Assembly: GCF_009727055.1 (NCBI RefSeq)
Contig: NC_052357.1
Coordinates: forward strand, 12,346,723 to 12,410,722
Source: Benincasa hispida
Lineage: Eukaryota > Streptophyta > Magnoliopsida > Cucurbitales > Cucurbitaceae
Direction of reading: 5' to 3'
Length of the DNA stretch: 64,000 bases
Part shown: one piece after another, positions 34,894 through 46,960 of the stretch
Numbering within the stretch: the stretch's first letter is position 1
Layout: the number at the start of each line of letters is the position of its first letter
Made by a program: the position numbers and the translations under genes
Notes under the pieces: model-generated
Seen by the model: only the letters and a program-made list of their open reading frames with translations
What the model was told of the DNA's origin: nothing
The model's database searches: none

Positions 34894-37487
34894 TATAACG
34901 CCCCGATTTTTTTTATCATTAATATAATTTCACTAATTTTTATTAATTGAGAGCATTTTTGGAATTTTTGGACTTGTAATTGCGGGAATTTAATTATTGA
35001 CGTTGAAATTATTCAATTTGGAAATTAGTGGCAAGAATTAATTTCAATTTGGAAAGGAAAGAAATTTAATAGAATAAAGATGAATAGGAAAAGAATAAAA
35101 TAAAATAAATATATATTATTTTATTTTATTTCCTTTTTCTTTCCTTTTTTCTCTTTTTCTTTCTCTTCCCTTCCCTTCTTCTTCCAGCCGCCGACACCCC
35201 CCTCCCTAAAAAATTTTCCTTCCCGCCGTCAAGTCCTAAGCAACCTCCAGTCGTTTGTCAGCATTGGATTTGAAGAGTCGACATCGCGTCGCTCTCGATC
35301 GACACCTCAGACAGCCACACGTCCATCCAAAGCAGTATGTCGCTCTTCGTCTGCGTTCTGAAGCCACTGGTGCTGTTAGCCCGCGCCATGCCAGATCCAG
35401 AGTTCACCAGCCCCGACTTCAGTGCCAGCCACTTCCTCACCCAGTCAAGTTGCTTGTTTGAATCTTTTTCGTTGCCCGAGCCCAGCAGTCGATCTCCACT
35501 ACTGCTCGCCGCCGATCTCGACCAGTCGGCCAACCGCATCCGTCCAAGCGTCGCCCTGCTCGTTCAGCCACTGCCGTTCACTGTTCGTTTGTCCCTCGGC
35601 CGTGTCTCTGTTATTGGCTGAGTGTTTAGTAAGGTTTCACATTTTGGATGGATTTTGTGGATTAAATTGTTGTTCCTTTGACTTGGTTTTAGTTTGTTTG
35701 TTACCCACCACAGTTGGGGTTAGATTGAAGTTTTGAGAAAATTCTGAGCCGCTGTCCAGCTTCGTGGAAGGAAAATTTTGGCAACTGTTGGTAAGGTTTA
35801 GGTAAGATTGGTTGAGTTTTGAAGGTTCTTGTTTGCACATTAAATTTTGGATTTACTTTTTGGTTGATACCTATTATATTTGGAATTTAGATCCAAGATT
35901 GGAGTAGTTTAGAGTGCGCAACGTGCTATTCAGCGGGTTTGGGTTCGTTTCCAACAAGAAATTTGGTAACATTTGTGGTTCTTGAGGTTGATCTTCGGAC
36001 ACCCACTAATTATTGGATTAAGTAATGACTTGACTTTTGTATTTCGAAGGTTTAAGGTCACTGTCCATCAGAACTAGGTGTTATTTTTCTTTGTGGAATT
36101 TAGTGGAGATTTTAGTGCCAAAGCTTGGAAGTGACCATTGATCAAGCCACACTTTAGGTAAATTATTTTTGGGGTTGATTGTATTAATTGTTGGGTGGAA
36201 TCGGGCCTTAGTGTGAATTAAATGTTGAGCTTATGTTGTAGGTTTAATTTGAGTTTCAATATCGAGTAATTGCTTGGAGGAAAATATTTGGACTTGCGAT
36301 TTGAGGTAAGTAAACTTACAACTGAAACTGCCCATAGGCCAGGCACTAAATATATGCTAGCATGATAGATGAATATTACGACAAAACGATAGCATGATAG
36401 ATGGATAGTATAGTATGATCGATGTATGTTCTTGTTTGAGGATCTGAAAGATTTATTTGTGCATGTAGATACTTGCATGCTAGCATGAGATGATACTTGA
36501 TTCCATGAGGTTGTATTTGATATGAGGATATTGAGGCATATATGTATGTTGTAGAGCCATGATGTTGAGGTGTATATATATGTTATAGAACCACGTTGTG
36601 ATACTTGTGATGTTGAGATTGTGATAGTGTCCTTACTGATTAATTAGATACCCACTAGATGTTGTATTTCCTTTGGGATTCACTAGAGATTGTGTTTCCA
36701 TCGGGATTCACCAGGGGTTGTGTTTCCTTCAGGATTCACCAGGGGTTGTGTTTCCTTCGGGATTCACCAGGGGTTGTGTTTCCTTCGGGATTCACCAGGG
36801 GTTGTGTTTACTTCGAGATTCACCAGGATTTGTATTTCCTTTGAGATTCACCAGGGGTTGTGTTTCCCTTCGAGATTCACCAGAGGTTGTGTTTCCTTCG
36901 GGATTCACCAGAGGTTATGGGTCCTACGGGACTTATTAGAGGTAGTGGGCATATTTAACTACGGTAGAATAGAATTCAGTTTTTCATGTATGTATGTGTC
37001 CCATGAAGACTAGAGCAGTTTATATGTTCCACCAGAGGTAGGCATCTAGAGGACATAGATGCCTAGCTTGACCCCAATAGTGGGGTTACTTATTGAGTAT
37101 TTTATACTCATCCTTTCTCATGTTGTTGTTTCAAGTAAAGGTAGAGATGCACCGGCGATTGACAAGCGAATTCGTGATCGAGCCATTGGGACCAGTTTTA
37201 TGCTTCCACTCATGATATTTAGATTTCTTTTCATGTTTTTTTTTTTAACTTTCAGTTTGGATGTTTGAAACTTACTATTACGATTTTTTTTCAGACCTAT
37301 TTATTATCATTTATGATTTATGGGTACCCTATCGTCTGTTTTTAATATTTGAATTTAATGAATATCTTTTGAGTTTACCTTATTTATTTAGCATTTAATT
37401 CACTATAAAAGGGTATCGATTTAAGTTCCATGCATGTATGTGTTAAGTAACGGCCTAACTTGAGTCCTAGGGGGTCGGGTCGTTACA
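34894..37487 (+). mobile_element. Solo LTR of the gypsy family of element G
   Basis: 2594 bp from TATAACGCCCCG (TG mutated to TA) to GGGTCGTTACA. A perfect TSD TAATT lies at 34889-34893 and 37488-37492. It shares layout with the LTR of G at 56121: a GC-rich C/T segment (35170-35620), a GATGAATATTACGACAAAACG region, the 28-bp array and a TATACTCATCC segment. The open frames in the GC-rich part are not genes. Confidence 0.9.
36653..36945 (+). repeat. 28-bp minisatellite in gypsy solo LTR
   Basis: About ten copies of a unit containing GGGATTCACCAGGGGTTGTG followed by TTTCCTTC. Three overlapping open frames of 61, 88 and 107 codons come from it and should not be annotated as proteins. Confidence 0.88.
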
Positions 37488-38928
37488 TAATTAATTAAAT
37501 AATCCTTATTTAATTAATTGACACATTAATTAAATAACCATATATTAAATCCTATTTAATATATATTTTAATTAATTATCGTAAATATCATATATTTATG
37601 CTAACCTCTAATCTCTATTATTTCTTAATCAATTAATTAACCATTAATTAATCAATTAAATAATCATATTAAATCATATTTAATATGGAGTTAATTAACT
37701 TATAAATATCACATATTTATATGTATACATCTCTTTATGAACCCAATTCATATGAATCTAATATTTGAATCTTATTCAAATATATCTCTCTTAGATAATT
37801 GGATTATAGATCATATCTATAATTAACCATTATATATTAATCCCATTAATATAAAATTTCCTCGTTTGATTTGAACAATTCAAACCATTTCTCATTACTA
37901 TCCTTCAGTGAGCTAGTAAGGGGACCTTATGAACCTACGATTAAAAGCTCCAATGATATATGATTAATTGATTAAACTCCTTTAATCCAATTCTTTAATC
38001 CAATTAATCAGATATTCATTAACTACCGATCACTCTACTAAAAATCGATAGTTGTACTATTCGCACTGTAGATATATTTTTGTGTCCATGGATATAACCA
38101 ATCAATAGAGTGATGACCTTTCACAAATGCTCATAACTATAGTTGAGTCAAAATACCGTTTTACCCCTGCATTGACATCTAACTCCTTAAGTACCACTAA
38201 TTCCTCTAATGAACAAACAGTTTATAGTCCAACTATAAACTAACACATCTAGGCCAGTGAGAGGTTGAGGTCTCATTGTTCAAGACCCGGAATCAGCTAC
38301 AAGGGAGCAATTTATCTACTTTCCCAAGTAATAGGAAGGAGTGAATATCAAACAAATCCCAAAAATGGTAGGCGTATTGAGTCGGCTATTATGTCCACTC
38401 TTACCCATACAGATCAAAGGACTGCTGTCATAAACAGAAGTTTACAACTCACTCAGGATTAGGGTCAAGTCTCCTAAGGTCATCCTAGTGAAATATTAGT
38501 TTCTTCAAGAAACGGTGTTGTAAAGAGAAACTAATTATTTCATGGTCCGATCTATGTATAAACTCCTTTATACAAGATATCTCACTCACATGTCTTTACA
38601 TGAACAATATGGTTCATATTGTTTGTAATACTTACATCTCATGTAATAACTACAAAGTGGGCTGTATCGACAATGTTACTAGGATAAGACACCCAACCTT
38701 CTTCCATTTACTGCAAACATTTTAGATTATTACTTAAACATGAACCACCTATGTGTCAACCACATACTGTTCAAGTGACATCATATAACCTTGGATCTTA
38801 ATTTATTGGATTGAAATAATGTCATCTAAACGTCAAATAAAATACCTCTGATTTTATTAGATAAATAATTTGTGCTAACAACACTACAAACCACGAGATA
38901 CACTAGATTTAGGACATCAATCCCAACA

Positions 38929-38940
38929 ATCTCCCACTTA
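38929..38940 (-). promoter_or_regulatory. Polypurine tract of element E
   Basis: On the minus strand TAAGTGGGAGAT directly precedes the LTR start TGTTGGG, the usual arrangement in plant copia elements. Confidence 0.8.
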
Positions 38941-39104
38941 TCCAAAGCTAGTGGAATGTATCAATACACAATAAAGACGAGTGGGAAAGAAAAGTATCAA
39001 TATACAATACAATAAACTAGAGCATACAATATACTTAATAAAATCTCCCACTTGCCCTAGCTTAAGTGACTCATATCTCATAGACTCAAACCCTCCAGGT
39101 GGGC

Positions 39105-41640
39105 CTAAAAAACTTTAGCTGTGAGAATCTTTGTAAATGGATCAACAATATTGTGCTTCGAGGCAATCTTTGTGACAATCGCATCTCCCCATTGCACAAT
39201 CTCTCCAATAAGATGATACTTGTGCTCTATATGCTTTCTACGTTTGTGGCTACGAGCCTTCTTGGAGTTTTCCAAAGCACCACTGCTATCACAATAAAGT
39301 ATGATGGGCAAGGACATATTTGGAACAACTTCTACATCGTGAGAAATTTTATGGGCCATATGGATTCTTTAGCAACTTCGCAGGTAGCTATATACTCAGC
39401 CTCTATAGTGGAATCCACAATACAACTTGCTTAATGTTGCGCTAAACTATAGCTCCTCAATTCAGAGTGAACACTGATCTTGATGTGGATTTCCTTGAAT
39501 CCTTATCAATCTGAAAACTAGAGTCAGTGTATCCTATAAGGATCAAATCCTTAGCCACATATATGTGTATATAGTTTCTCGTTCTCTTAAGATACTTGAG
39601 AATAGTTTTAACTGCTTTCCAGTGATCAAATCCTAGATTGAATTGATATCTACTGACTACTCCCATTGCACAACAGATGTCGGGTCTAGTATACAACATG
39701 GCATACATAAGGGCTACCCACTACAGATGCATAAGACATCTGTCTCATCTTCTCAACCCCTTGAGGTGTCTTAGGACACTATTCCTTAGGCAAGATAATT
39801 CCATACCTGAAAGATAACAAATCCTTCTTGGAATTTTGTATCGAATATCTAACAAACACTTTGTCAATATAGGATGCCTGGACAAGGCTGGTGATTTTTT
39901 CTTTTGATCCCTTATAATTTGGATTCCTAGAACAAATTGTGCTTCACCCAAATCTTTCATTTAGAATTGAGCAACTAGCCATTCTTTAATGGTAGTCAGG
40001 TAACCTACATCATTCCCATTGGGTAGGATATCATCCACATACAACACAAGAAAAGCTACTAAAATGTTGATGATCCTCTTGTAAACACAAAGCTCATCAA
40101 AATTTTGATCAAAGCCATAAGATTTTATTACAACATCAAACCTTATATTCCAAGATTGAGATGATTGTTTCAATCCATAAATGAATCGATTAAGCTTGCA
40201 AACTTTTTGCTCTTGACCTGGTTCAATGAATCCCTCTGGTTGGATCATGTAGATGGTTTTGTCAAGATTACCATTCAAAAAGATAGTCTTGACATCCATT
40301 TGCCATATCTCATAGTCATAATCTGTGGCAATAGATAAAAGAATCTGGATAGAGTTAATCATAAAAACAAGTGATAAAGTTTCTTTATAGCCCACTCCCT
40401 CAACCTGGGTATAACCCTTTGCTACTAGTCTAGTCTTAAAGATTTGCACCTTTCCATCTAAATCCAGTTTCCTCTTATAGATCTATTTGCAGCCTATGGG
40501 TTCAAATCCATTAGGTTGATCTACAAGTTTCCATATAGAATTGGAGTGCATAGACTCCATTTCTTGGTCCATGGCTTTGATCAATTCATCTTTGTCAACA
40601 TCAATCGTTGTCTTCTTGTAAGACGATGGATCCTCAACCTTATCATTTAATATGATGGTTTGAGTTTCTGTTAAACCCAAATAGTGAGTAGCTTGGGTTA
40701 TAATCCTTCTACTACGTCGTGGCCCTCTCAACACTTGAGAATGATGTGTTTGACTAGATGAAGCAACATCAACAACTCTTATTGAAGTGTTTGCCTCTTC
40801 AACAACTCTTGTTGAAGTTTCAGTAGTTTCTCTGGAAATTTCATTTAATACGATTTGGCTTCTTGGCTTATGTTCTCCAATGTGGTTTTCTTCTAAGAAA
40901 GTAGCATTTTTCAATACAAATCTTTGTTTTCTTTTGGATAGAAGAACAAACCACCTCTTGTTTCTTTAGAATAACCTACAAATAGGCATAATCTTGAACG
41001 TGGTTCCAATTTCTTTGGATTTGCCACAAGCACATGTGCTGAACATACCCAAATCTTGAGATGCCGTAAACTACTTTTATGACCTCTTCATAATTCAAAA
41101 GGTGTTCTGATAACACTCTTTCATGGAACCTGGTTTAAGAGGTAAGCTGCAGCCTCCACTGCATAACCCCAGAACGAGATAGGTTGAGAAGAATAGCTTA
41201 TCATAGAGCGAACCATGTCTAACAGGATTCTATTTCTCCTTTCTGATACACCGTTTTGTTAAGGTGTACCAGGTGCTGAGAGTTGAGATGTGATTCCTTG
41301 TTCTATCAAATAGTTATGGAATTTAATATCCATGTACTCCATCTCGATCTAATCGAAGTGTTTTAATCTTTTTACCTAACAAATTTTCAACTTCAACCTT
41401 ATACTCCTTGAAATTTTCAAGTGTGTCGGACTTATGTTTCATTAGGCAAACATGCCCATATCTTGAATAATCGTTCGTAAAAGTGACAAAATATTCAAAC
41501 CCTTCTCTGGCTTTTACACATATCGAACTACAAAGGTTTGAGTGTATAAGCTCCAAGGGTTCTTTAGCTCTATAACATTTTCTAGTAAAAGATCGTTTTA
41601 TCATTTTTCCTTCTAGACAAGATTCACACAGGTAAAGAAT
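39105..41640 (-). pseudogene. Copia pol of element E (integrase, RT, RNase H), degenerate
   Basis: Read on the minus strand from high to low coordinates. The pre-integrase zinc segment LCESCLEGKM is near 41600. The integrase core start EPLELIHSNLC and YFVTFTNDYSRYGHVCLMKH fall in 41323-41604. A linker with RRSRRI and reverse transcriptase with DEL.KAMDQEMESM lie in 40483-40914. FKTRLVAKGYTQVEGVGY and the intact YVDD at 40030-40041 are in 39961-40449. RNase H follows with MYAMLYTRPDICCAMGVVSRY and SDSSFQ-like residues (39457-39708) and SHKRRKHIEHKYHLIGE (39105-39359). Stops separate the open segments, so no polyprotein can be made. The pattern is that of TNT1-type copia polyproteins. Confidence 0.88.
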
Positions 41641-42360
41641 TTTCTTCTAACTTGTTTAGAAGTCCATTCATAACTAACCTCTAAATCCTATTGAGATTAG
41701 TGTAACCTAGTTTTAGATGCCAAAGATGAACATGTTCTTTAGGGGAAAATTTTCTTTTCTTAGTTTTAATGGTTATAGTGTTGAACATTTCAATATTGTG
41801 GAGCATTTTTTATAACACAACTGCTACGGAATTGCAAAAGCTGTCCGGTACTGATTGTATGATAAAGCTCACTTGAATGGGCTAATTTATGAAACTTCCA
41901 TTCATCTCAACGATATTGAAGTGGTTCATCATGTTAAGGACATGTTCCCTAACAGATGATCCTTCAGCCATTCGTGGACTGAAGATGAACTTGAGAGCAT
42001 CATGCATGGCTTGTGAGGAAGGTTTTCTAAATATGTCACGCAATGATTCCATGATCTAGCGTGCAATGATCATAGTCTCATGTTTTTTAGCCAGGACTTC
42101 AGATAAGCCATATAGACATTTTCCTTATCATTGGCCTTGGTTCACCTCCCATAAGCATCACGAACACTTCGCGATGCGTTGAGCCCAGGGGCTGAAGGAG
42201 ATTCCTCCATGAGAACGAATTTGAGGTTATCCACTACCGATATCATATTTATCGTATTTTTCCAGGTTGTATAGTTTTCTTCAGTTAATTTTTCGGCACT
42301 AAACAAGTAAGATTGAGCTAGACTGTTGATACAACACAAATTACTTTTATTAGACTGCAA
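41641..42360 (-). pseudogene. Copia gag remnant of element E
   Basis: ATG at 42360 opens 72 codons containing LTEENYTTWKNTINMISV, the start of a copia gag domain. Downstream, gag-like text continues with stops to about 41700. The whole gag-to-integrase interval is only about 0.7 kb. I find no CCHC knuckle and no DSG protease site, so that part appears deleted. Confidence 0.75.
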
Positions 42361-43843
42361 AAATTCATTTTTTAGTTTAATTTAATCAGTTTAGCAAAAA
42401 CTAATAATGAACCCAACGTTATTTAATTTGCAATGATACATTTAGTGATTTGGAATAAATACCACCTCAGGGTGTACAGTTATACCTATCACTGACGTAA
42501 GACATTCTAAATCAATTATTATTCCAAAATAACTCCTTATTCACATAATATTTAATTACCATTCATTTGGTCAATAAATCATCAACTGCCTTAATGCTTT
42601 ATCATAAGTGTAACCCTTCATTTTCAACCCTATAACCCCACCCTAACCAGTCTGCCTAAGGGAAGAACATGATTGGAACGATTGATTATACCGATCTTAT
42701 ACATTTCTAGAGTTTGTAATTTCCTTCCCCATGCAAATACCTTCCTAAGGGAGGGTGCACCAAGGGCACCACGAGACTGAACATGAATCTCACCCTATGA
42801 ACTTTTAGGGAGAGCGTGGGTGGGAAAAGTGAGATATCATATACATTTTTTTCCTCCCACTAAGTGTTCTACCTTTTGGGTTTATTAACTTAGTAAAATC
42901 TGGCTAATCAATTTTTAGCTAAGTTCTTATTAATTTGCTCAATATAATGCTTATATTGAATATTTAACAATATTTGATCTCATTCATTAGACTCTTTGAC
43001 AAAATTAATCACTTATTGCTTGCTTATAAAATATTTGGTCAATTCACCTTTCAGGTCCGTTCCTTGTAGAGGTGTTCCATTTCCATCAGCTTAAATACCT
43101 CAGCCTAGACAGAACATTCCTTAGACAAATGTCCCTTATAGGCAATTATTTTATAAATTTAATCTTTCAACCAAGTTCATTTTAATCCTATTAAAACGAA
43201 TTAAAAGATCAACCTATTTCTAATTTCATTAAAAACGCGTTTAACATAAGTCTAAATGAATTGTTTTTAAACCATTAAAATTAATTTTGACCTATGTTTT
43301 CATGCAACCTTTATAAAACAATGAATTTGTCAAAACCTTTTCGTTTGCATTAGGACGACTTTGATTAAATATAACGTTTATATTAATCTAAGTAAAGTTA
43401 TTCTCAATGCAAAGTTCATTTTTCATCTAATTATAACGTTTATAATCATCATACATAAACATACATATTAATAACATATTATAACATTTATGTGCATGAA
43501 TATGCTTACTCAAAACATACATTTAAATAATATATCAATTATATTTTAATGCATGAGCATGCTTATATTAATCATACATCCAGAAATATAACATTTATAT
43601 TTAGATATGATGCATGAGCATTTTTATCCTAAGGTGATATTTTAAAACTATATGGCATACATTATACAACATATGAAACATATAGTTAGATAATACATCA
43701 CATGCATATAAAAATATATAAAAGCTATGATAAACCAAATATTGGCACCCTAATTTTAACAAAATAAAAAAAATATATATACAAAGGAAAGGTCGTCAAC
43801 TTACGTTGGAAGAGACTCTTGAGATCAGTTATTTGCCAGGTGC
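42361..43843 (-). other. Untranslated leader of element E, inner part
   Basis: AT-rich sequence between gag and the nested family A solo LTR. No coding content recognised. Confidence 0.5.
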
Positions 43844-43848
43844 CTTCT

Positions 43849-45710
43849 TTTGGATTATATCAGCAAGCACCAGAAGCAACAAGGATCAACAAGCACTCTA
43901 ATTCATTAATTTTTGCAGAAACTAAAGCATGCTCTTGTAGAAACAAGTGAGTTTCAAGTCATACCTTTGTAGAACTTCTTCAAAGCTCGATTCCCAGCTA
44001 CAAATTTCTCCAAATCTCGTTGTAGACTACCTCAAGATCTTCCCCACTATTCTCTTAGAGCTTTAGATTGAGTTGTGGGACTCAAAATAAGCGTCAATTA
44101 AGGGAACTTGGAGAATAACTCCCAGCAACAACCCACTTGAAGAACACCTTCTTCAACAAGAATTTTTAAACAAAAATTCTATCGATTTGCATGCCTCAAT
44201 TCCATTCCAATCTTCTCAAAGAAGATGGTTGCATGAGATGCAATTCATGCTTGGAGTTATTGAAGACAAAGAAAATAGGTTTTTGTTGAGCTATTTTGAA
44301 GATGAATGGAATAAACCGAAAATCCATTTTTGTGTTTTTCTATTTTTTTCAACTTTTTCAAATTGATTTCAAAAATCAATTTGATTTATAAAATTGAAAA
44401 TAATATTATTTTACAAAATTAATTTCATAAATTAATTTTTCTAATAAAATTAATAAATAATTATTTAAATAATTTAAGTAATTATAATTAATTTAATATC
44501 AAATATTAAATTAATTTTACACAAATCCACCTTCATATATTTAAATCATATTTAAATATTAATTCTCCAATTTCGTTTAATTCTTAAAATTAAACGTGTA
44601 TTATATTTCATATAATTACTAATTCTTTAATTCTAATTTGAACGTTTCAAATTAACTTATCACGCTACTCTAAGCTAATCCATTTATGATCTAGTAGGGG
44701 GACCTCGTGGACCTACAGATCATGGGCTCCAACGATCTGAGATTAATTGGCTACACTCATTAAACCGAATCAACCCTCATTTGTTAACTAATGGGTCACT
44801 TCACTAAATCCCATAGTTGAACTCCCCTCATTGTAGGTATATTATATCCACTCGATATAACTATGTTTAGTAAGTTAACCCCTCACAGGTTGTTCGTAAT
44901 AACGACTGGGTCAAATGTCTGTTTTACCCCCGGGATTACCTCTTGTTCCTTAAGTCCCACTTATCCTCTAATGAACAATTGATTTGTGATCCAATCAACA
45001 AACCGAATCCCTCTCGGACCAATTAGAGGGTAGGGCCCCATGTTCAAGACCCAGAATCAACACTTAAGGGAACAACCTCTCTACTATCCTTAAAAACGAG
45101 TAGGAGTGAATTCCTTCTTGCACCCTATGTCTCCAGCTATCTATCCAGTCTTACTCCTGAAATGAGAGTTTATTGAGCCGGCGCTGTTGAGCCAATGCAA
45201 ATCTAAGGATAATCTCGAGTAAACATGAGTTCATAGTAAGCTCCGGATTAAGATCAAGTTACCTAGGTCATAGCTTTAAAATAATTAGTCTTAAACAGTA
45301 AACAACGTTATAAAGTAAGAGTGACTGATTTCGTGGTCTGATCTTGTACAAAACCCATTTGCACAAGACGCCCTTACTCCTAATGTCATAACATGTACGA
45401 ATTAGGATCACTTCGTTTGTAGCACTTTACAACTATTTGTAACAACTACAGAGTAGGCCGTATCCAATAATGTTACTAGAATAAGGCATACAACCTTATT
45501 CATATACTATATTTCATTTTGACTATTTATTCAAATCTGATCCACTTTTATGTCTTCACATAAAGGTCAAGTACTCATATAATAGTCAAGGGTTTTTTAG
45601 GTTTATTGGATTTCTTATAAGCAATACATATATTCAATAATAACTTATTGAATTTTTAGAATAAGTTTTATTGTTTACAAACCACGAGTTTTAAGACATA
45701 AAACCCAACA
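43849..45710 (-). mobile_element. Solo LTR, family A, copy 3 (inverted)
   Basis: In the minus sense it starts TGTTGGGTTTTATGTC at 45710 and ends near 43849 with ATATAATCCAAA. Length about 1.86 kb, non-coding. CTTCT (43844-43848) and CTTCC (45711-45715) form an imperfect 5-bp TSD, so the low edge is approximate. Nested in the leader of element E. Confidence 0.75.
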
Positions 45711-46476
45711 CTTCCTTGATGCACAAACCGAGACGAACAAGGGATTTTCGTTGAACTCCAGCATGGCAGATGAAGTGCTCAATGCATTGTGCCTCACTCG
45801 ATGCATGGATTTCAAGTACCGCATGCGTTGGACAATGAAGTTCATCGAATGTGCATCATCCCTTTGCACACGACCTATGAGCATTGCATCCACCGTGCCT
45901 AAGTCCCTTCACTGCACGGATATCGACTCGTTGTATGGGTATACTACTTGCCACATGGGTTTACATTCATCCTTTAAGTTTTGACGCATGATATGCAATG
46001 ACACGCTTATCTTCAAGCTCCTCTACTTTGCAAGGCCATCACCCCACCACATGGAATGTGTCCTATAGCAAGTCATCATTGCATGTTATCTCGCTGTAAG
46101 CTATCATCGCATGACATCTCACCGCGAGTCGCCACCACATGCCATCTCGCCGCGAGTCGAAATCGTATGCCATCTCGCCACAGGCCATCATCCTAGGCGC
46201 CGCGAGAAAGAAACAGAATCCTATTTTTTGTTCGAAAATCTTGGCTCGGACAGCTTCGATTCTGACTCCGAACGACCCAAAACTTACATACTTGATTGCA
46301 AAAGTAAAATGCCCAAATAATAGGCCCTTACATTGATCAAATCATCATGGTGCTAATAAATGAAATTATCTATCAAACAAACCTTATACATTTTCAACCA
46401 AAATGCAGAAAAATAACCCATCTCATGAACTAATTTTTGTTTCAAAAAACAGAAAATCAAAATACAAGAAACCATT
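45711..46476 (-). other. Leader of element E next to the primer-binding site
   Basis: The roughly 770 bp are GC-richer than their surroundings and hold short tandem repeats (46073-46210). Overlapping open frames of 65-77 codons have no recognised domain. Confidence 0.5.
46073..46210. repeat. 28-bp imperfect tandem repeat in leader of E
   Basis: Units start at 46073, 46101, 46129, 46157 and 46185. The core is CATGCCATCTCGCCGCGAG with changes. It is unrelated in sequence to the 28-bp array of the gypsy LTRs. Confidence 0.7.
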
Positions 46477-46490
46477 AGCTCTGATACCAA
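46477..46490 (-). promoter_or_regulatory. Primer-binding site of element E
   Basis: On the minus strand TTGGTATCAGAGCT follows the LTR end TTCA after two bases. It is complementary to initiator-Met tRNA. Confidence 0.85.
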
Positions 46491-46960
46491 TTGAAGGAAT
46501 CGAATTCCTATGGAAACGTGTGAATGCCTTACATTTAGAAATCAGATTTTTAAATAAACAAAAATTGTAAAATAAAACATGCAATTGTAGGATAAACATT
46601 CAAAGAAAAAATATAAGCATGCTAGAAAAGAGGAAGAAGAGGAGAAATCACAACTTACCTTTGTTGATTCCTCTAACTTTCTTCTTCCACCGTTAGTAAC
46701 GATCTCGAACTTCACCAATGTAAATGGATACTACCAACAAAGTTACCATGCTATTCTATAGGATTTCAAAGAACTTTGAAGAGTGGTCTCCAAGAAATTT
46801 GAGGAGGAAAATAGTAGAGAATTCTATAGAGAATTTAAAAAAGGGTGGAGGCTAGGTTTTGAGTAATAATAAAATCCTTGCCCAAAATGGGCTATAAGGA
46901 CATATTTATATGGAGAAGGGTTAACCCATTCTCCAAAAATTTTCCTTATACCCTTAGTGC

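Larger units (their letters stand above)
34445..38928 (-). repeat. 3' LTR of element E, interrupted by a gypsy solo LTR
   Basis: In the minus sense it starts TGTTGGGATTGATGTCC at 38928 and ends at 34445, where the final CA reads CG. Without the nested LTR (34894-37487) it matches the 5' LTR block for block, for example the AAACATGCAATTATAGGATAA segment near 34530 against 46577. Confidence 0.85.

Noticed and set aside
35255..35740. Overlapping frames of 68-104 codons
   Set aside because: Same GC-rich LTR segment. Frames on both strands overlap and none has a recognised domain.
36653..36945. CRISPR-like array or repetitive protein (three overlapping open frames with GFTRGCVSFGIHQG-type repeats)
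   Set aside because: The 28-bp units are head-to-tail without spacers, and the frames are open only because the unit lacks stops in all phases. They lie in a plant LTR.
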